Shown: positions 40,956 through 53,617 of the stretch, piece by piece | How the letters are laid out: each line of letters starts with the position of its first letter | Numbering within the stretch: position 1 is the first letter of the stretch | Origin: Seriola aureovittata | Taxonomy: Eukaryota; Chordata; Actinopteri; Carangiformes; Carangidae | DNA: 64,000 bases | Assembly (NCBI RefSeq): GCF_021018895.1 | Contig: NC_079384.1 | Span: 10,711,140-10,775,139 of the forward strand | Reading direction: 5' to 3' | Program-made: the position numbers and the translations under genes | Notes under the pieces: model-generated | Told to the model about the DNA's origin: nothing | Database searches by the model: none | The model's input: the letters and a program-made list of their open reading frames with translations, nothing else

Positions 40956-43257
40956 AAACTGGGTCACTACACATTTATTTCAAAAGCATAACATTGGGCG
41001 TTTCTTTTCTAAATTTACAATATTTTACATGTATTAATGTAAATCTGAGACTAAAACGAATATTCAAAAATTACTTATATTAACTTTTCAAAAATTGTGT
41101 TTCAAAACAAAAAAACAGCAATGTGGTACTGTTTCAACCATACACTGTATATTTAACCAGCTTTAAACCTCATCTTTTATCATGTTGCTCTGTCCTTAAG
41201 TATTAACCTATAACATTAACCTATCTTTAAACCTAATCTTTGTATTTAGTTTTCAATCTTACATCCACCCATTTCACTGTGAGATCAGAGCTCACCTGAG
41301 AGCCTGCAGCTCCAGCTGCCAAAAGTAAACAGCTGGACAAGCTGTAGCTAATTTTGCATTTAAATAATGTCCATTTTAAGAGCTGAGAAAGCGCATGTGC
41401 TTACTTTTTCAGTAAAAACATCGAATGTACGTTCTATTTATGGTTCATCATCTCCTAAAATATACAACATTGATTGAAAATCAATTAAAGAGGCAGTTTA
41501 GCACAGTGGTCTTTGTAAACATGCAAACATGATTTATCCTTAAGTGTCAGGTCTCTATCAAACAAACTAAACATGATTTTAAGCAAGGTCTGTGCATTAA
41601 TAGTAATAATTTTAATATTACCATTGTTATGAAAAGCATGATAACTAATATTACTCATAATTCGTTGTTTGTTAAACTGTTATAAATGTATATATGCGCA
41701 GGGAAAAGCACTGGCATCTTCCTTCTCTTACACCTTGGGTTGTCCTATCTTGCGCTTGTTTGTGAAATACCACTAGAGGGCACCAAAGTATCATAAAATA
41801 TAGGGTATACTCCTATTTGAGGGACACATCGGCAATTACTTTTTCCTGGTCTCAGACACCATATTGTTTTGACTAGCTTAAGGGATGACAAGAGTCACTT
41901 TCCTTGTGTTGCTGTGGTTCAGTGTTTCACCACACATACAAGTGCAATTCATATACAGTAGGCTAGATGATGCTTCTGACGAACACATTTAGGGTGCTAC
42001 ATTTGTTGCTTGTTTGTTGATCAAAAATAAGTAGATTTTCTCAAAAATAAAATGTTCTGTGCTAATGATATTCGCTGACCTTTAAGTAAATGAAATAACA
42101 ACAGTATCATACTAATGATGTAAATTAGTACAGTGTGCCTGGATTAAAAACTAGTGTTTCTTATTTATATCTATATTGTGTTCTTGTCCACAACTATATT
42201 AATAAACAAAGTACTGTATACTCACTGAAAAACTATAATGAACCCTAAAACGGCTCATGCATATAAAGAAAAAAACAACCACAACTGTTTAAAAAAACAG
42301 TACTATTTATAAGCTCATATAGAATACAGTATTGACATTTTAGCACATAATAATTTACATTATTGCAGTTGATGCACAGTTACACTAATCAATTTCACCA
42401 GGTGACAATTCAAAAATACATATTGCTTAGGATGATTCAGCACAATCAGGTGAGAGAAGGATTTCTGAAATGAAAGAACACAGTTTTTCAATACAACTCT
42501 ATAAAAAAGACACATTTAATAAAGACACATTTAAAAATGTGGTTACCTTTTTTAATTTTGGACAACAGCACAAATCAGGCCGTCGCTTCATATTGCACAA
42601 ACAGCATCAAGCTGTTGTAAAATCTTAAATCATTTATCTAACTGTCACCTGAAGATGTTAGAATGGCTCATGTCAAAGAAATGCAAGTTTCTTTTTAACT
42701 AAATAATGTCATTGTATGCATTACATGTAAGTCTGTCTCCATTTAGCAAGTATTCTTGGCATCATTATCATGGCGGTGGTTGATTGTCACCTCATAACAC
42801 AGAGAGCAAGAGAGCAAAAAATGAATGTGTATATATCTTAAATAAACTATAAAGAAAAGGCATCCACATCAGGCAATGGCTGATGACATACATTTGTTGA
42901 GATGCAACATTGTCAGCAATCCAAAGATATGGATCTCCTTTGTCTTTTCACAGGTGGAGGGGGTTATATGGAAGGAGCCATGGGAGATTAACACAATCTG
43001 GATTTTCCTCATTTAGATTTGGTTATGAAAACAAATGCAGGGATGAAGTATTATACTAGAAAACTCTGAAAATGAAGGAATTTTGGCAACAAACACTTAG
43101 TAACATTTACACACCCTAGTGTATTTGTCTATTATAGTCCTATAAGTAAAACTAACAATGCTTGTCATTATGGCTTCCAGAGGGGTCCTGACCCCGGGGA
43201 ACATGCACTCAACAGTTTGTTGAGAGGAAACAGCTGAGTGATGGTCCTTCCATTTTT
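40956..43257. other. Intergenic region DNAJC7-ZNF385C
   Basis: AT-rich sequence with no exon, no NKIRAS2-like coding sequence and no clear transposon. The right part may belong to the 3' UTR of ZNF385C if its transcript runs through the SINE at 43,258-43,465. Confidence 0.55.
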
Positions 43258-43465
43258 TTTTTTTTTTAAGTATATTTTTTGGGCTTTTTATGCCTTTATT
43301 TGATAGTATAGTGGAGAGAGACAGGAAACGGGGAAGCAGAGAGGGGGAATGACATGCAGCGAAAGGCCGTCCGATGCGGGATTCGAACCGGGGCCAACTG
43401 CAGCGAGGACTGTAGCCTCTACACATGGGGCGCCTGCTTAGACCACTACGCTACCACGACACCCC
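43258..43465 (-). repeat. tRNA-derived SINE with target-site duplication
   Basis: On the minus strand it starts GGGGTGTCGTGGTAGCGTAG, with an A box in TGGTAGCGTAGTGG (43456-43443) and a perfect B box GGTTCGAATCC (43389-43379). It continues through a conserved body (GCTGCATGTCATTCCCCCTC) to AATAAAGGCATAAAAAGCCC and an A-rich tail. GGTCCTTCCATTTTT on the left and GGTCTTTCCATTTTT on the right form a target-site duplication with one mismatch. This is a full-length, fairly young insertion. Confidence 0.9.
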
Positions 43466-43705
43466 GGTCTTTCCATTTTTAAGGGAGTGAGACACTGGTC
43501 AGTCAGCGCTGATATCTCGATCCGCACCAGGGGATTGTGCATACTGTTCTCATGTCTTGAACCTGCCAAACTTGACATGCTGATATGCTGCCCTTGCTGT
43601 TGCTGCATAGTGTCCTGTTGTCACTCAGGGGTCCCCTGCTTTGTCCAGCTTTGGCCCTGTTAGGTCCACTCTACTGTAGGTCATCCATCCTAGTTTGGCT
43701 CATTG

Positions 43706-46700
43706 CTAGTAAGGAGAGAAGATAATGGGTGCATGTGTGGCCCTCAGAGGTCCTGGGGCAGGCCTGAAGAGCGTGGGGCTGATCAGGGGACCCTGTATGA
43801 TGGCTGTGGGACCTGATGGCAGCCGTAGTGCCAAGGGTCCGGGCGCCATGGTGCACAAGGCAGCTGGATTGAGAGGGCTGGTCAGGAAACCTGCTGGCAG
43901 GGCCTTGGACAGCTGCTTCTGCAGGGCCAGTTTAGTCTAACACACAAGACAAAAGAACTTTTTAAATCCTACAAAAACAAATGAAAAACTATAAATGGTA
44001 GTATTTTCAAAAATTTGCAAACATTGGCAATGATACAGTGTGTACACCAACTGTAGTGGCTTCCTAATAAACACCTACTGCTGCTCCATCACTCTTTTGA
44101 ACAGAAAAGCTGAAGGTAACGGATTGTTAGAGATAAACTTCATTCTATAGCATCTTCAAATCTTGAGTTAAAACAAGGCACTTATTTTCAAATAGCACAT
44201 ATAGACAACTTATTATTTGCATCAACCACTCACCAGCTATCAGACTTGCAAATACTGTATGTCGACGTGCCAGGCAAAGCTTAACATTTGCATCTACCGA
44301 GTATATGTATGTACTGTTGTTCTTTAATGGCAATGTACAACATGGGCAAAAATAAAAGCAATCAAATGTATGTGTGTGTGTGAGTGTGTGTGACAAATTC
44401 TTACCGCTAAGACAGCACTGGGCTGTAGTTTATTGTAGGGGGTGAACTTTGCCTTGACAGGCTTCCCAGCCAAACGCTCTTTATGTCTCCTGCTGTTCAT
44501 GTGCTAAGAGGGGATAGGGATACACAGATCAGCTATTCAGTCAGGACATATTCTACCTACTAGAATATAAGTAATATATTTAATAAATATATAATATATG
44601 TCTTTTTAGTTGTCAGCGGCAAGTGGTTTATATAGTAGTAAAACTAGTCACATTCATTATATTTGCATAAACCCAAATACCTGCTTCAGCTGTGTCTCTG
44701 AGTTGACAGACACCTGGCACAATTCACAGTGAAAGGGCTGGCTGGATACACCAACAACCGCTCTGGTCTTGCTGCCCATTCGCTGCTTAATTCGACAGGT
44801 GGGTCTGGGCAATGATGTAATCTTAACCCTGCGTTGTGAGTGGCTGCTGTTCTGACCGTCCAGCATCTGTTTGTGCTTCGAGCCTGATTCAGCCAACCAG
44901 AGAAGAGGGAAAAATTTCATTTGACAATCTGTTAAACATAAAAGTTGATGAAACATTTCCATATCATTTTTACAACAAGGATCAAATGGCAAAGTGGCTC
45001 ACAAATGTTAACTTAAGTGTTTTAGTATCATATAGGACATACCACTACAATGAGCCTCCAACTGGGAGCTGGAATTGACCGTAACTTTGCACGTAGGACA
45101 GTGAAGATGTTGTTTTTTGTTGCTCTTGGCTGCCTTAGCCTCGTCCACCTTCGCCACCTCCTCCTCACCTCCCGTGGCGCTTCCCTGAAGGTCAGAGCGT
45201 GGGGCTGAACCGGTGGCCGGGCTGCTCCCGTCCACATGGGGACTCTCTGAGGCTAGATCAGAAAGCTGAGAGGCAGGGGGGACTTGTGGGGACAGCTGAG
45301 GAGAGCGGCGTGCGGAGGAGGAGTCCGTGGATGAAAGCTGCGAGGAAGGAGTGTCTGCCAGTGAACTCCCCTGGGTGTTTTCAGTTTGCTGGGGTGCAGG
45401 TTGAGAGGAGGTGCTTGGGCCTGAGGATGGAGCGATAAAAACAGAGGTTACACTATGACCCAATTTATATGTGATATTACAATATGATGTATATATTGAT
45501 ATCATAGCTGAATAAGGATAAACATCTGTTAATGCAAAGTATACCATTATACTATTTTGGGGAAGACTACCTGTGTTCTCAGATGGTATTGTATTAAGTG
45601 CAGACAGAAACTTAGAGAAACAACCATTAATCTTTTTGGATATTGACCAAACATTTATAGATATAGTTTTACATTTTGGGAAATACTAAGATTAGAGGAC
45701 ATATCTGTCCAATAAGTTTAAAACAACAGCCAGCAGCCATTATAATAGCTTAGCATAAAGACTGTAGGCAGGGGGAAAGAGCTAGCCTGGCTCTATCCAA
45801 AAGGTAAAAAGCTAGGCTAAGTGGCTGCTGGATATAGCACTAACGTTTTAGTCACTGATTACAATTGCACCTAAATTATAGTGTTTAATATAGTGTCTAT
45901 GTTATACGTTATGAAATGTTCATAAAGTGATCATAAATCCTAGTAGCAGGACTTACAGTAAATTATAGCATTCTTTTAAACTGAATTTTACAATATCTAT
46001 ACATATCAATTAATGCATGTATTTCCAAATCCACATATAGTTTTTAAGATTATAGCATCTGATTGTTTTTTTTAGCTTTGACATTTCTCCTTTCTCCTGC
46101 TAACTATTAAGTGTGTACCTGCTGCTGTGCATGGTCATCTGTGACATATAATTGCCAGTACAGGTAAAAATAAATCTATAAACACGGTTCTATAATATTA
46201 TGGCAGTACATGATATCTACACAATCAAGTTAGAAATACAGTTTCTTGACAAATGCAAGAAGAGAAATATGATGTTCCTGTCAGTTGTTTTGTTTTGCCT
46301 ACCTGTCATTTCTTTGTTCTGTTTTTTTCACATAACCTTGTTATTATACTTTTTTTTTTTCATCCGCATCTACTTATTTTCCTTTTCTGCTCTATCATCT
46401 CTTTAATTTCCATATCTTTTCCTTATTTTTTCTGCCATCTCAATCATTCCTCCTCCTTCCCTCTGTCTCTCTTTCATTTGTTCGCTCCCTCTGCTGAAGC
46501 TCCCTCTGTGACCATCAATCAACAACCATGGCAACTGCTGAATGTAACAAGCTTATCATTATGTGGTTAGAAGGAAATTGATAGGTGCTGGAAGAAAATG
46601 GGAGGGGGAGATCAATAATGAAAAGGAAAGCTAGACAGAGCAGAGAAAAGGAAGATAACGAAATTTTTTAGTCAGGCAGAATGAGAAGCCGAGTGACAAA

Positions 46701-49700
46701 TGACTGAGAGAGAAAAAGAGACCAAAGTCATCAAAGTTTTACAGCAGCTCTTTTGTAGGTAGGGTTGCTGAAGAACCAAGAGCTGTAACATTAAGAATAT
46801 GGAAAGGATCCTGGGCTGTGGCCACCATTAAGGCCACTCATGTCCTTGGTATTTTGTCTGGAAATTTGTGTATTTCAGAAAGCTAAAGTGCTGTTTACAT
46901 GGACAACAGAGTTATACATGGTGGGTTTTACAGGCTGATACCAGTTTTTTTTTTTTTTTTTTTTTTTTTTAAACACAGTTACAAAGTAAAGCTAGGTAAT
47001 ATGAACATGGTCAGTGAGGGCATATCGGAGCACACCTTCATTGTTTGCACATAATTGCAGTGCACTTTGCACAAAAGATAAAAATGGATAAAGTGCAATA
47101 TAAATGGGGTGGCCTTCAGACCTGAGGGGATCTTTTTATGATGACTTCTTCATTGGTTTAATTTCATCTCGTATTAAATGAAGAATTATACAATGCTATT
47201 AACATTAAAATGGTAAGACACTAATAAGACACTAATTATTCCATAAGCATCTTTTTGCTTTGAAAGATCACACCAACTCAAACCATCACCATTTACATCT
47301 GTGATTAATTCTTAAACTTTTATTAAACTACTGGGCGCCGGTCGCTGGCTCTTCTCCAAGTTCCTAAACCCTCAGAGCTCAGAGGAGAGGGTGGGGCCGT
47401 ATGATATTCACACTCAGTCCCGGTCGGTTGTGGAGTGCACCACGGCGTGGCTGAAATGCTAAAGGGGGGTTGCCAGGATGCGTCAGGTGGTAGATTCTAG
47501 AAAGTCTAGATCGCCTTTCCCCGATATAAACCCTGATTAACCTAATTTCTTTTCATCTCAACCACAATAACTGTGGAGAATTGTGCGTGAGTAGATTTTT
47601 TTTTTGAAATCCTGTAATTTTGTGAATATTTTGCAGATATTTCTGTAAACGAAAGCTTCAGTGAACACTCATCTGTCTGGAGAGCATTTTGTTGCACCTC
47701 TGCTTCTGTCTTGTGCACTGAGCTGGGCAATAAAGTACCAAAGCAACTTGCAAAGCAACTTTCACACTTGGCTAATCTTTAGAGCTGAGACTGTTAGTCA
47801 ATTAGTCAATTAATTGAAGAAAAGAAAATTCATTGGCATTGTTTTGCTTATTGATTAATAATATGGGAGTTTTACTCAAGAAAAAATTACAAACATTGCT
47901 GATTCCAACTTTTTTGCTGATTACCTGCTTTTCAACAGTTCCATAACATCTTGAATTGAGTATCTGAGTTTCGGTAAGACAAAAGAAGACATTTGAAAAC
48001 ATCACCATGAACCTTGAGTTTGAAGAAAAATTCTTGTTGCTACTACCATTTAAATTCCAACATCTACACTAACAGTGAATCTAAAAATAATTTTGCAATT
48101 AGAAAGATAATTGACTAGATTTGTGTTCTTCTGTTTTATTCTTTGCTACTGAAATTAGCCACTGCTAATGGCTACGCAGGCTCTCCTCTGGTCGTCCATG
48201 CTTCCACCTCTTCCCTCTTTTAATCTTCTGCTCTTAAGTCTGAGTTTGACATGAATCATGTAGACATGTCAATTAACAAAGTGACAACATATTTCATGAT
48301 AGGAACAAGAAACTGCAAGTGAGAGTTGTGTTGAGCCGCTGTTGATTTACAAGCATAATCAAAATCAAAGGAAGCAACCCTACGACATCCATCGTCAGAT
48401 TGCAGACTTCAGATGTCAAACTTCTCTTTTTAAGTGCTTTAAGGCTTCTCATCTTGCAGAATGTCTTTGCTTGATGGGAGTAATTACCTATCTGACAGAG
48501 CCAATGATAGAAGGACAGGTAATAGCTGGTAATTAGCCAGTTGAGTGACAGCAACCAAGCCTTAGTGCTTATGTCTCTCCAATTACCACTAATTACTCAG
48601 AGGATGGAGAGAGGGTGCTTTTAAAAAAAGAAAGATTTATACCTTTTTTGTCTTTCACATGTGAGTCTGTTGGCACCGCTCCTCCTCCCATCATCCCCCT
48701 CTCTCTGTCTTTTCCCGTTGTGGATGGACTGTGTCCGTTCCTCTGCCGGTTCCTTTGGGTCTCCAATGCCTTTAGCTTGCGAGCATGCTTGTGACCTTTG
48801 TAGTGGGCCTCTGCCTGGGTCTGACCATCACATGCGCACACACATTCACACAAAAATATGTACAAGCAGGCAGAACAAGCAGAGGGGAAAGTCAATGTCG
48901 ACTATATGCACTGAATCACTGATTAAATTAAAGTGATTAAATGGACAGCATGAAATCAGTAAACTGTAATCTTTCCATCTGTTCCATCTCTCTGGCTTCA
49001 CATGCTTCTATGGAGTTGGGGAAAAATTATGCGATTGAGCATTTGACTCAGAGGAAGAGTCACCATTTCGATCATCATCGTCATCGTCATGGTTGTGCAC
49101 AAATGAGCATCAGTTGGACTCATGGCATCTCATGACCATCCTCTGAGCTCACTGGCTCATCTTTCCACTGATTTGTTCTGACACAAAATGGCCCGTGTCC
49201 GTTCTGCTGCAACACAAAATGACCTCTGTGCCTTCCTCAGCGAGAGAAAACACATTTGTGGCAGCGTGACAACAGATGCATGCAGATTTGGGATCCAAAA
49301 AACGGCTCTGAGTGGCTGTAGATAAAGCAAGACATGCTCTACAGTGGAAGATCAGCTTCCAGCAAAGAGAAGTGCACCAATAGTGAAACAAAACAGCTGA
49401 AGCAAAACACAGTTATCTGGGAACCCATACACACATTAGTATTTCCATAAAAACACATCAAATCTTTACACTTTGTATGCACCACATAGCTTGAGAAAAC
49501 AAACAGCAATACAATAAGTAATTTTGATATTGTTTTGTTTCTCATTTTCTACAACAATACAGACATAGCTACATAATAGGTTTTATATTTTTCATGTTTA
49601 ATATTCTATAACATTTTTTACTTAGCAAACTCAATTTGCTGATGAAGACCGTGAGAGGCAAATGAAAATCCAGGTAAAAGCTGGTAAGTGAACCTTGAGT

Positions 49701-52700
49701 TTTATTATTATTTAAATCAATTAATTTTGGTCAAATTGCTATGACAAAATGTCACAAAGTAACTATATTAGACCTATTTGTTGTTTACTACTGGATAAAA
49801 ATGTTACCTCTTTTACATATTAAGACATTTAGAATATAATCACAGCAAATACTTTGAACTGCCATAGTAGGGAAAGCACAGGTGTTACTAATAACACTAA
49901 TCAAGGACCCTGAAACAGAGGCAGCTACATGGAATTCAGCCCTCGTTAATCATGTTCTTTACACCTGTGATTTTCCTACTGTGACATGTCAAAGTGTCCC
50001 CTGTGAAAAAGGTGTATAACCTAGTCTCAAAAGGTGAAAAGTTCAGTATAGCTTCAGCAAACTATTCACAACATCAAGTGTACAGAACAAGCAGAAGTCA
50101 TAAAGGGTATAAGGCTGGTGATATTCTGTATGTTTCCTATTGTCAACAAATCCCATGAAAAGTCCAGAACCAGTACGGCCTGTAGTGTAGCTGGACCCTG
50201 AAAGAGCTTATTCCTCTCTGCTGCAGACCTTCATTATTTTTCTATTATAAAATACCCACAATGGTGCACTGGGTGACATGTTCTTCCATTATGATGAACT
50301 AGGGCACTGTAGTTTACACCAATCAGCCACAACAATAAAACCAGTTGTTGTTGATTGGTGTACAGTATATTAAAATCAATCCCACATACACTGTGCTGGT
50401 GGTGTAAATACTCACTAGAGCGCCGAATGTGTAATAATCTGCCACTGACAATAGACCCTGACAAATGGTGTATTTACTCCTATTTAAGCTAAAAAGAATG
50501 ACAGTGCCCAGCTGTTGAGCTTATTTAGCCCTTTTTTTAATAAATGAAACAGTATTTGTGACACATAATCTTCAGTAAGCATGAATGGGCTTGAGGTTGA
50601 GGTAGGGAGGTTGGATGGATCATATTGTTGGTTTTGTTCTTTTTGTGGGATTTGTTAAAAACGAGAAAAATATAAAAACATAACCAGCCTTATTCTTTAA
50701 GAGCACACACTTTTGCAACACTAATCGCTTTCTCTATATGAAAAGACACAAGTGCACTCCCTAAATCGACAAAGAGTCTGAGTTTGGAACAGTGTAACAA
50801 GACTTCAAGTGTCCGGCTTCACACAAGGCTGTTAGATAATTTGTCATTGCTCAAATTATCCATTCCAGTTTCCAGGCACACGCTGTACAGCCCCTCCTAA
50901 TGTACACTCAAACTCATAGTGTGTAGAGGTGATCTTTTAGCGACTGTGTGCACAGAGTGGAGGGGATACAAGTCTCCCATTCAACACTTTGCATAAAGCT
51001 TGGCCTGCTACACAAACAGAACGGGCACCACCGTGGGTCAAAGTGTGTGGTGGGGAATTCAGGGCTGAGCAAAAGGGTGTATGACCCCTTTGGCTACGTT
51101 GAATGTCAGTGCACATTAACCATTCAGCGTGATTTTCAGCTGAGTCAGAGGGATGAAGCTGCTCTCATCTGCATACTACCGAACTATCTGGCATGCCAGT
51201 GTAGTATGGGTTTACTATGTTCCATCATAGTAACCTAAAAAAATAAACCAATAACAACAACAACAGAAAAAAACCTGTTAAAGACACCTGAAAGAGTCTG
51301 ACCTCTGCTGACCTTGATTCAAGCAGCTTTACACATTCTCTCACCACTGATGCCCAAACTCTTCATACACAGCGAGCAGCAGCTGTCCTCCACAAAAGGG
51401 CAACACAATTATAATATCATGTTTGATCCTTCAGGGTTGAAACTTTCATGCTTTTTCAGTGAGTTTACAGCCTTAAAGGAATAATTTGGAATAGTCTAGT
51501 CTATTTCTGTCTTACATACACCTTTCATATTGTAGTTTATATGTTTCAGTTATGAAACCGAAACCTATAGACTACTACATATTATATGTAGTAGTTATCA
51601 AGTCATTGATTTTTGTCTTTATACTTAACAAACAGCTTCAGCTTTCCATTACGGTCAAATTCACAACCTCATTTAATTCAATAAAGCACTCTCCTGCTCT
51701 CTACTCTGCTACTTCAGCCACTGCCAAGATGATTTTACAGCACTATATCATTGTTAACTTTAGTGTAGGTGGGCGGTGGAAGTAGCTGTAAACACTTATT
51801 ATAACCATATTAAGTTGTTATATATAACATGTTAGCAACATCCAGCAGACATGAAGCTCCATCAGCATTTATTTTGAGCCACCTGTCAAATCTAAACCCA
51901 ATAGTCACTCTCCTCTTTTCCCTGTTCTGGTCTCCACCAACTCCTGAAACAGATATCTGCCTCTTTAGCTGCTAATTGCTCCACTATGTTCACAAGCTAG
52001 TCACTAACTTTGCCATTTATTGTTGGGCAGGTTACAATCTTTTCAATGAAACTGGCTGCCTGCTGCTGAAATGACACTAGGAGAGCAGTGAGACTGAAAC
52101 AAAATAGTGAAGTTGTGGGCTGTATAAAAGATGCTAAAACACATGTAGAGATAATGAGGGACTACAGAGTCAAGTGATAATTCACTGTGGGTTTGTCATG
52201 ACAAGCAACCACTTGCATCCATTGTTAATAGAAAAATATTGATTAGAGCAGTGTTAAAAAAGGCCCATTGTTATGCCCACATTTCTTCTTCTTCTTCTTC
52301 TTCTTATTATTATTTATTTCCATTTATTTTCTTCCTCAATTTATTACAATTCCTCATTGGTATACTCAATAAAAACAACTCTAAACTAAAATAACCAATT
52401 AAAATTAGCACAATGAACTGCTGCCCTTTTTCCCCAACTTTGGATGGCAAGCTGAAGCTGTAAGTCCAATGTGAAATTTAATGGCAGACGTCTGTGACAG
52501 TGAAACCTATGTACCACACAAGTAGTGAGTATAAAACACAAATAGACTTTAAACATTCTGAACTATTCCTTTAACCAATTTTCTTTGTGGGGTGCAAATT
52601 CCAGCTGCTCAGTGCTGCCCCCTGTTGGGACCTGGTACCTGCCTGCAACCTGGCATCCAACTCCTGGGTCAACCAGCACTCTCAGCTCAGCTGCAGGTAG

Positions 52701-53580
52701 CACAGAGGGGAGGAGGAGAGAGCCTGTTAGCTAAGAAACAGACTCCTGACATCATCACTATATGTCCAAAAGTAAAGAGTAGAAAAAGAGAAAGAGACAA
52801 ATGAGGAAGTAAGGGTAGGATAATGGTCCATCACCAGTGTCCTGCCTCCTTCAAGTTTCACAATTCATACAAAGAAGAGTCATTGTCATTCTGCGAGGTT
52901 CCTCCTGACAATATAAATGCAAATATGTATAAACAAACTCCACAGGAATGGGAGCCAAATGAATATGAAGTGGGAGGTGTGATAAGGAGAAAAAAACCCA
53001 TAGAATTAGCTGACTGGTTTCCTTTTAAAAACCCAGTGATTGATTAAAAAAACTGAAGCAGCAGAAGTATGCTGATTGGCCTGATATGAAGAATAGCCTG
53101 TTCAACGTTCTTTTAAGACCAGTTGTATGTAAACATATTAAATGTGGTTCAAATATGTGGCTGCCTGACAGCAGAAATAATCAAAAAATAACCTTCAGAT
53201 AAGACAATCTGGCAAAGATGGCTTTAAGCATGCATCAACGGGGTCAAAATGTGTAACACTTAGTAAGTGAGATAATGTCTCATGGGTTGATTTAATTCAT
53301 GAGTACGCTCTACTAAAAAACAGACCGTGTGGTCAAAGTTAGTTTTCCACCTTCCACCAAAGACTTTGTCCAATACAGTTTTAACAGTTGAAAACTCAAA
53401 GAAGCCAAAACCTTTCTTCTGTGACATCAGCTAAAAGACTGACAGTGAAGTGTCTGACTTACAGTGGAGTTGAAGCGCAGGTGACAGATGTTACAGGAGA
53501 TGATAGGTTTCTTCTTGGGCGGGGCCACGCCAAAGGTGTGGTTGATCACTGCCTTCTGCACTGGGTCCATCTACGAGATG

Positions 53581-53617
<37 letters not shown>

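Noticed and set aside
40956..43257. Possible NKIRAS2 gene between DNAJC7 and ZNF385C
   Set aside because: No GTPase-like coding segment is visible on either strand.
47328..47530. GC-rich island considered as a structured RNA gene (7SK, RNase P, telomerase RNA, rRNA fragment)
   Set aside because: No characteristic motif of these RNAs was found, whereas one frame resembles a Harbinger transposase segment.
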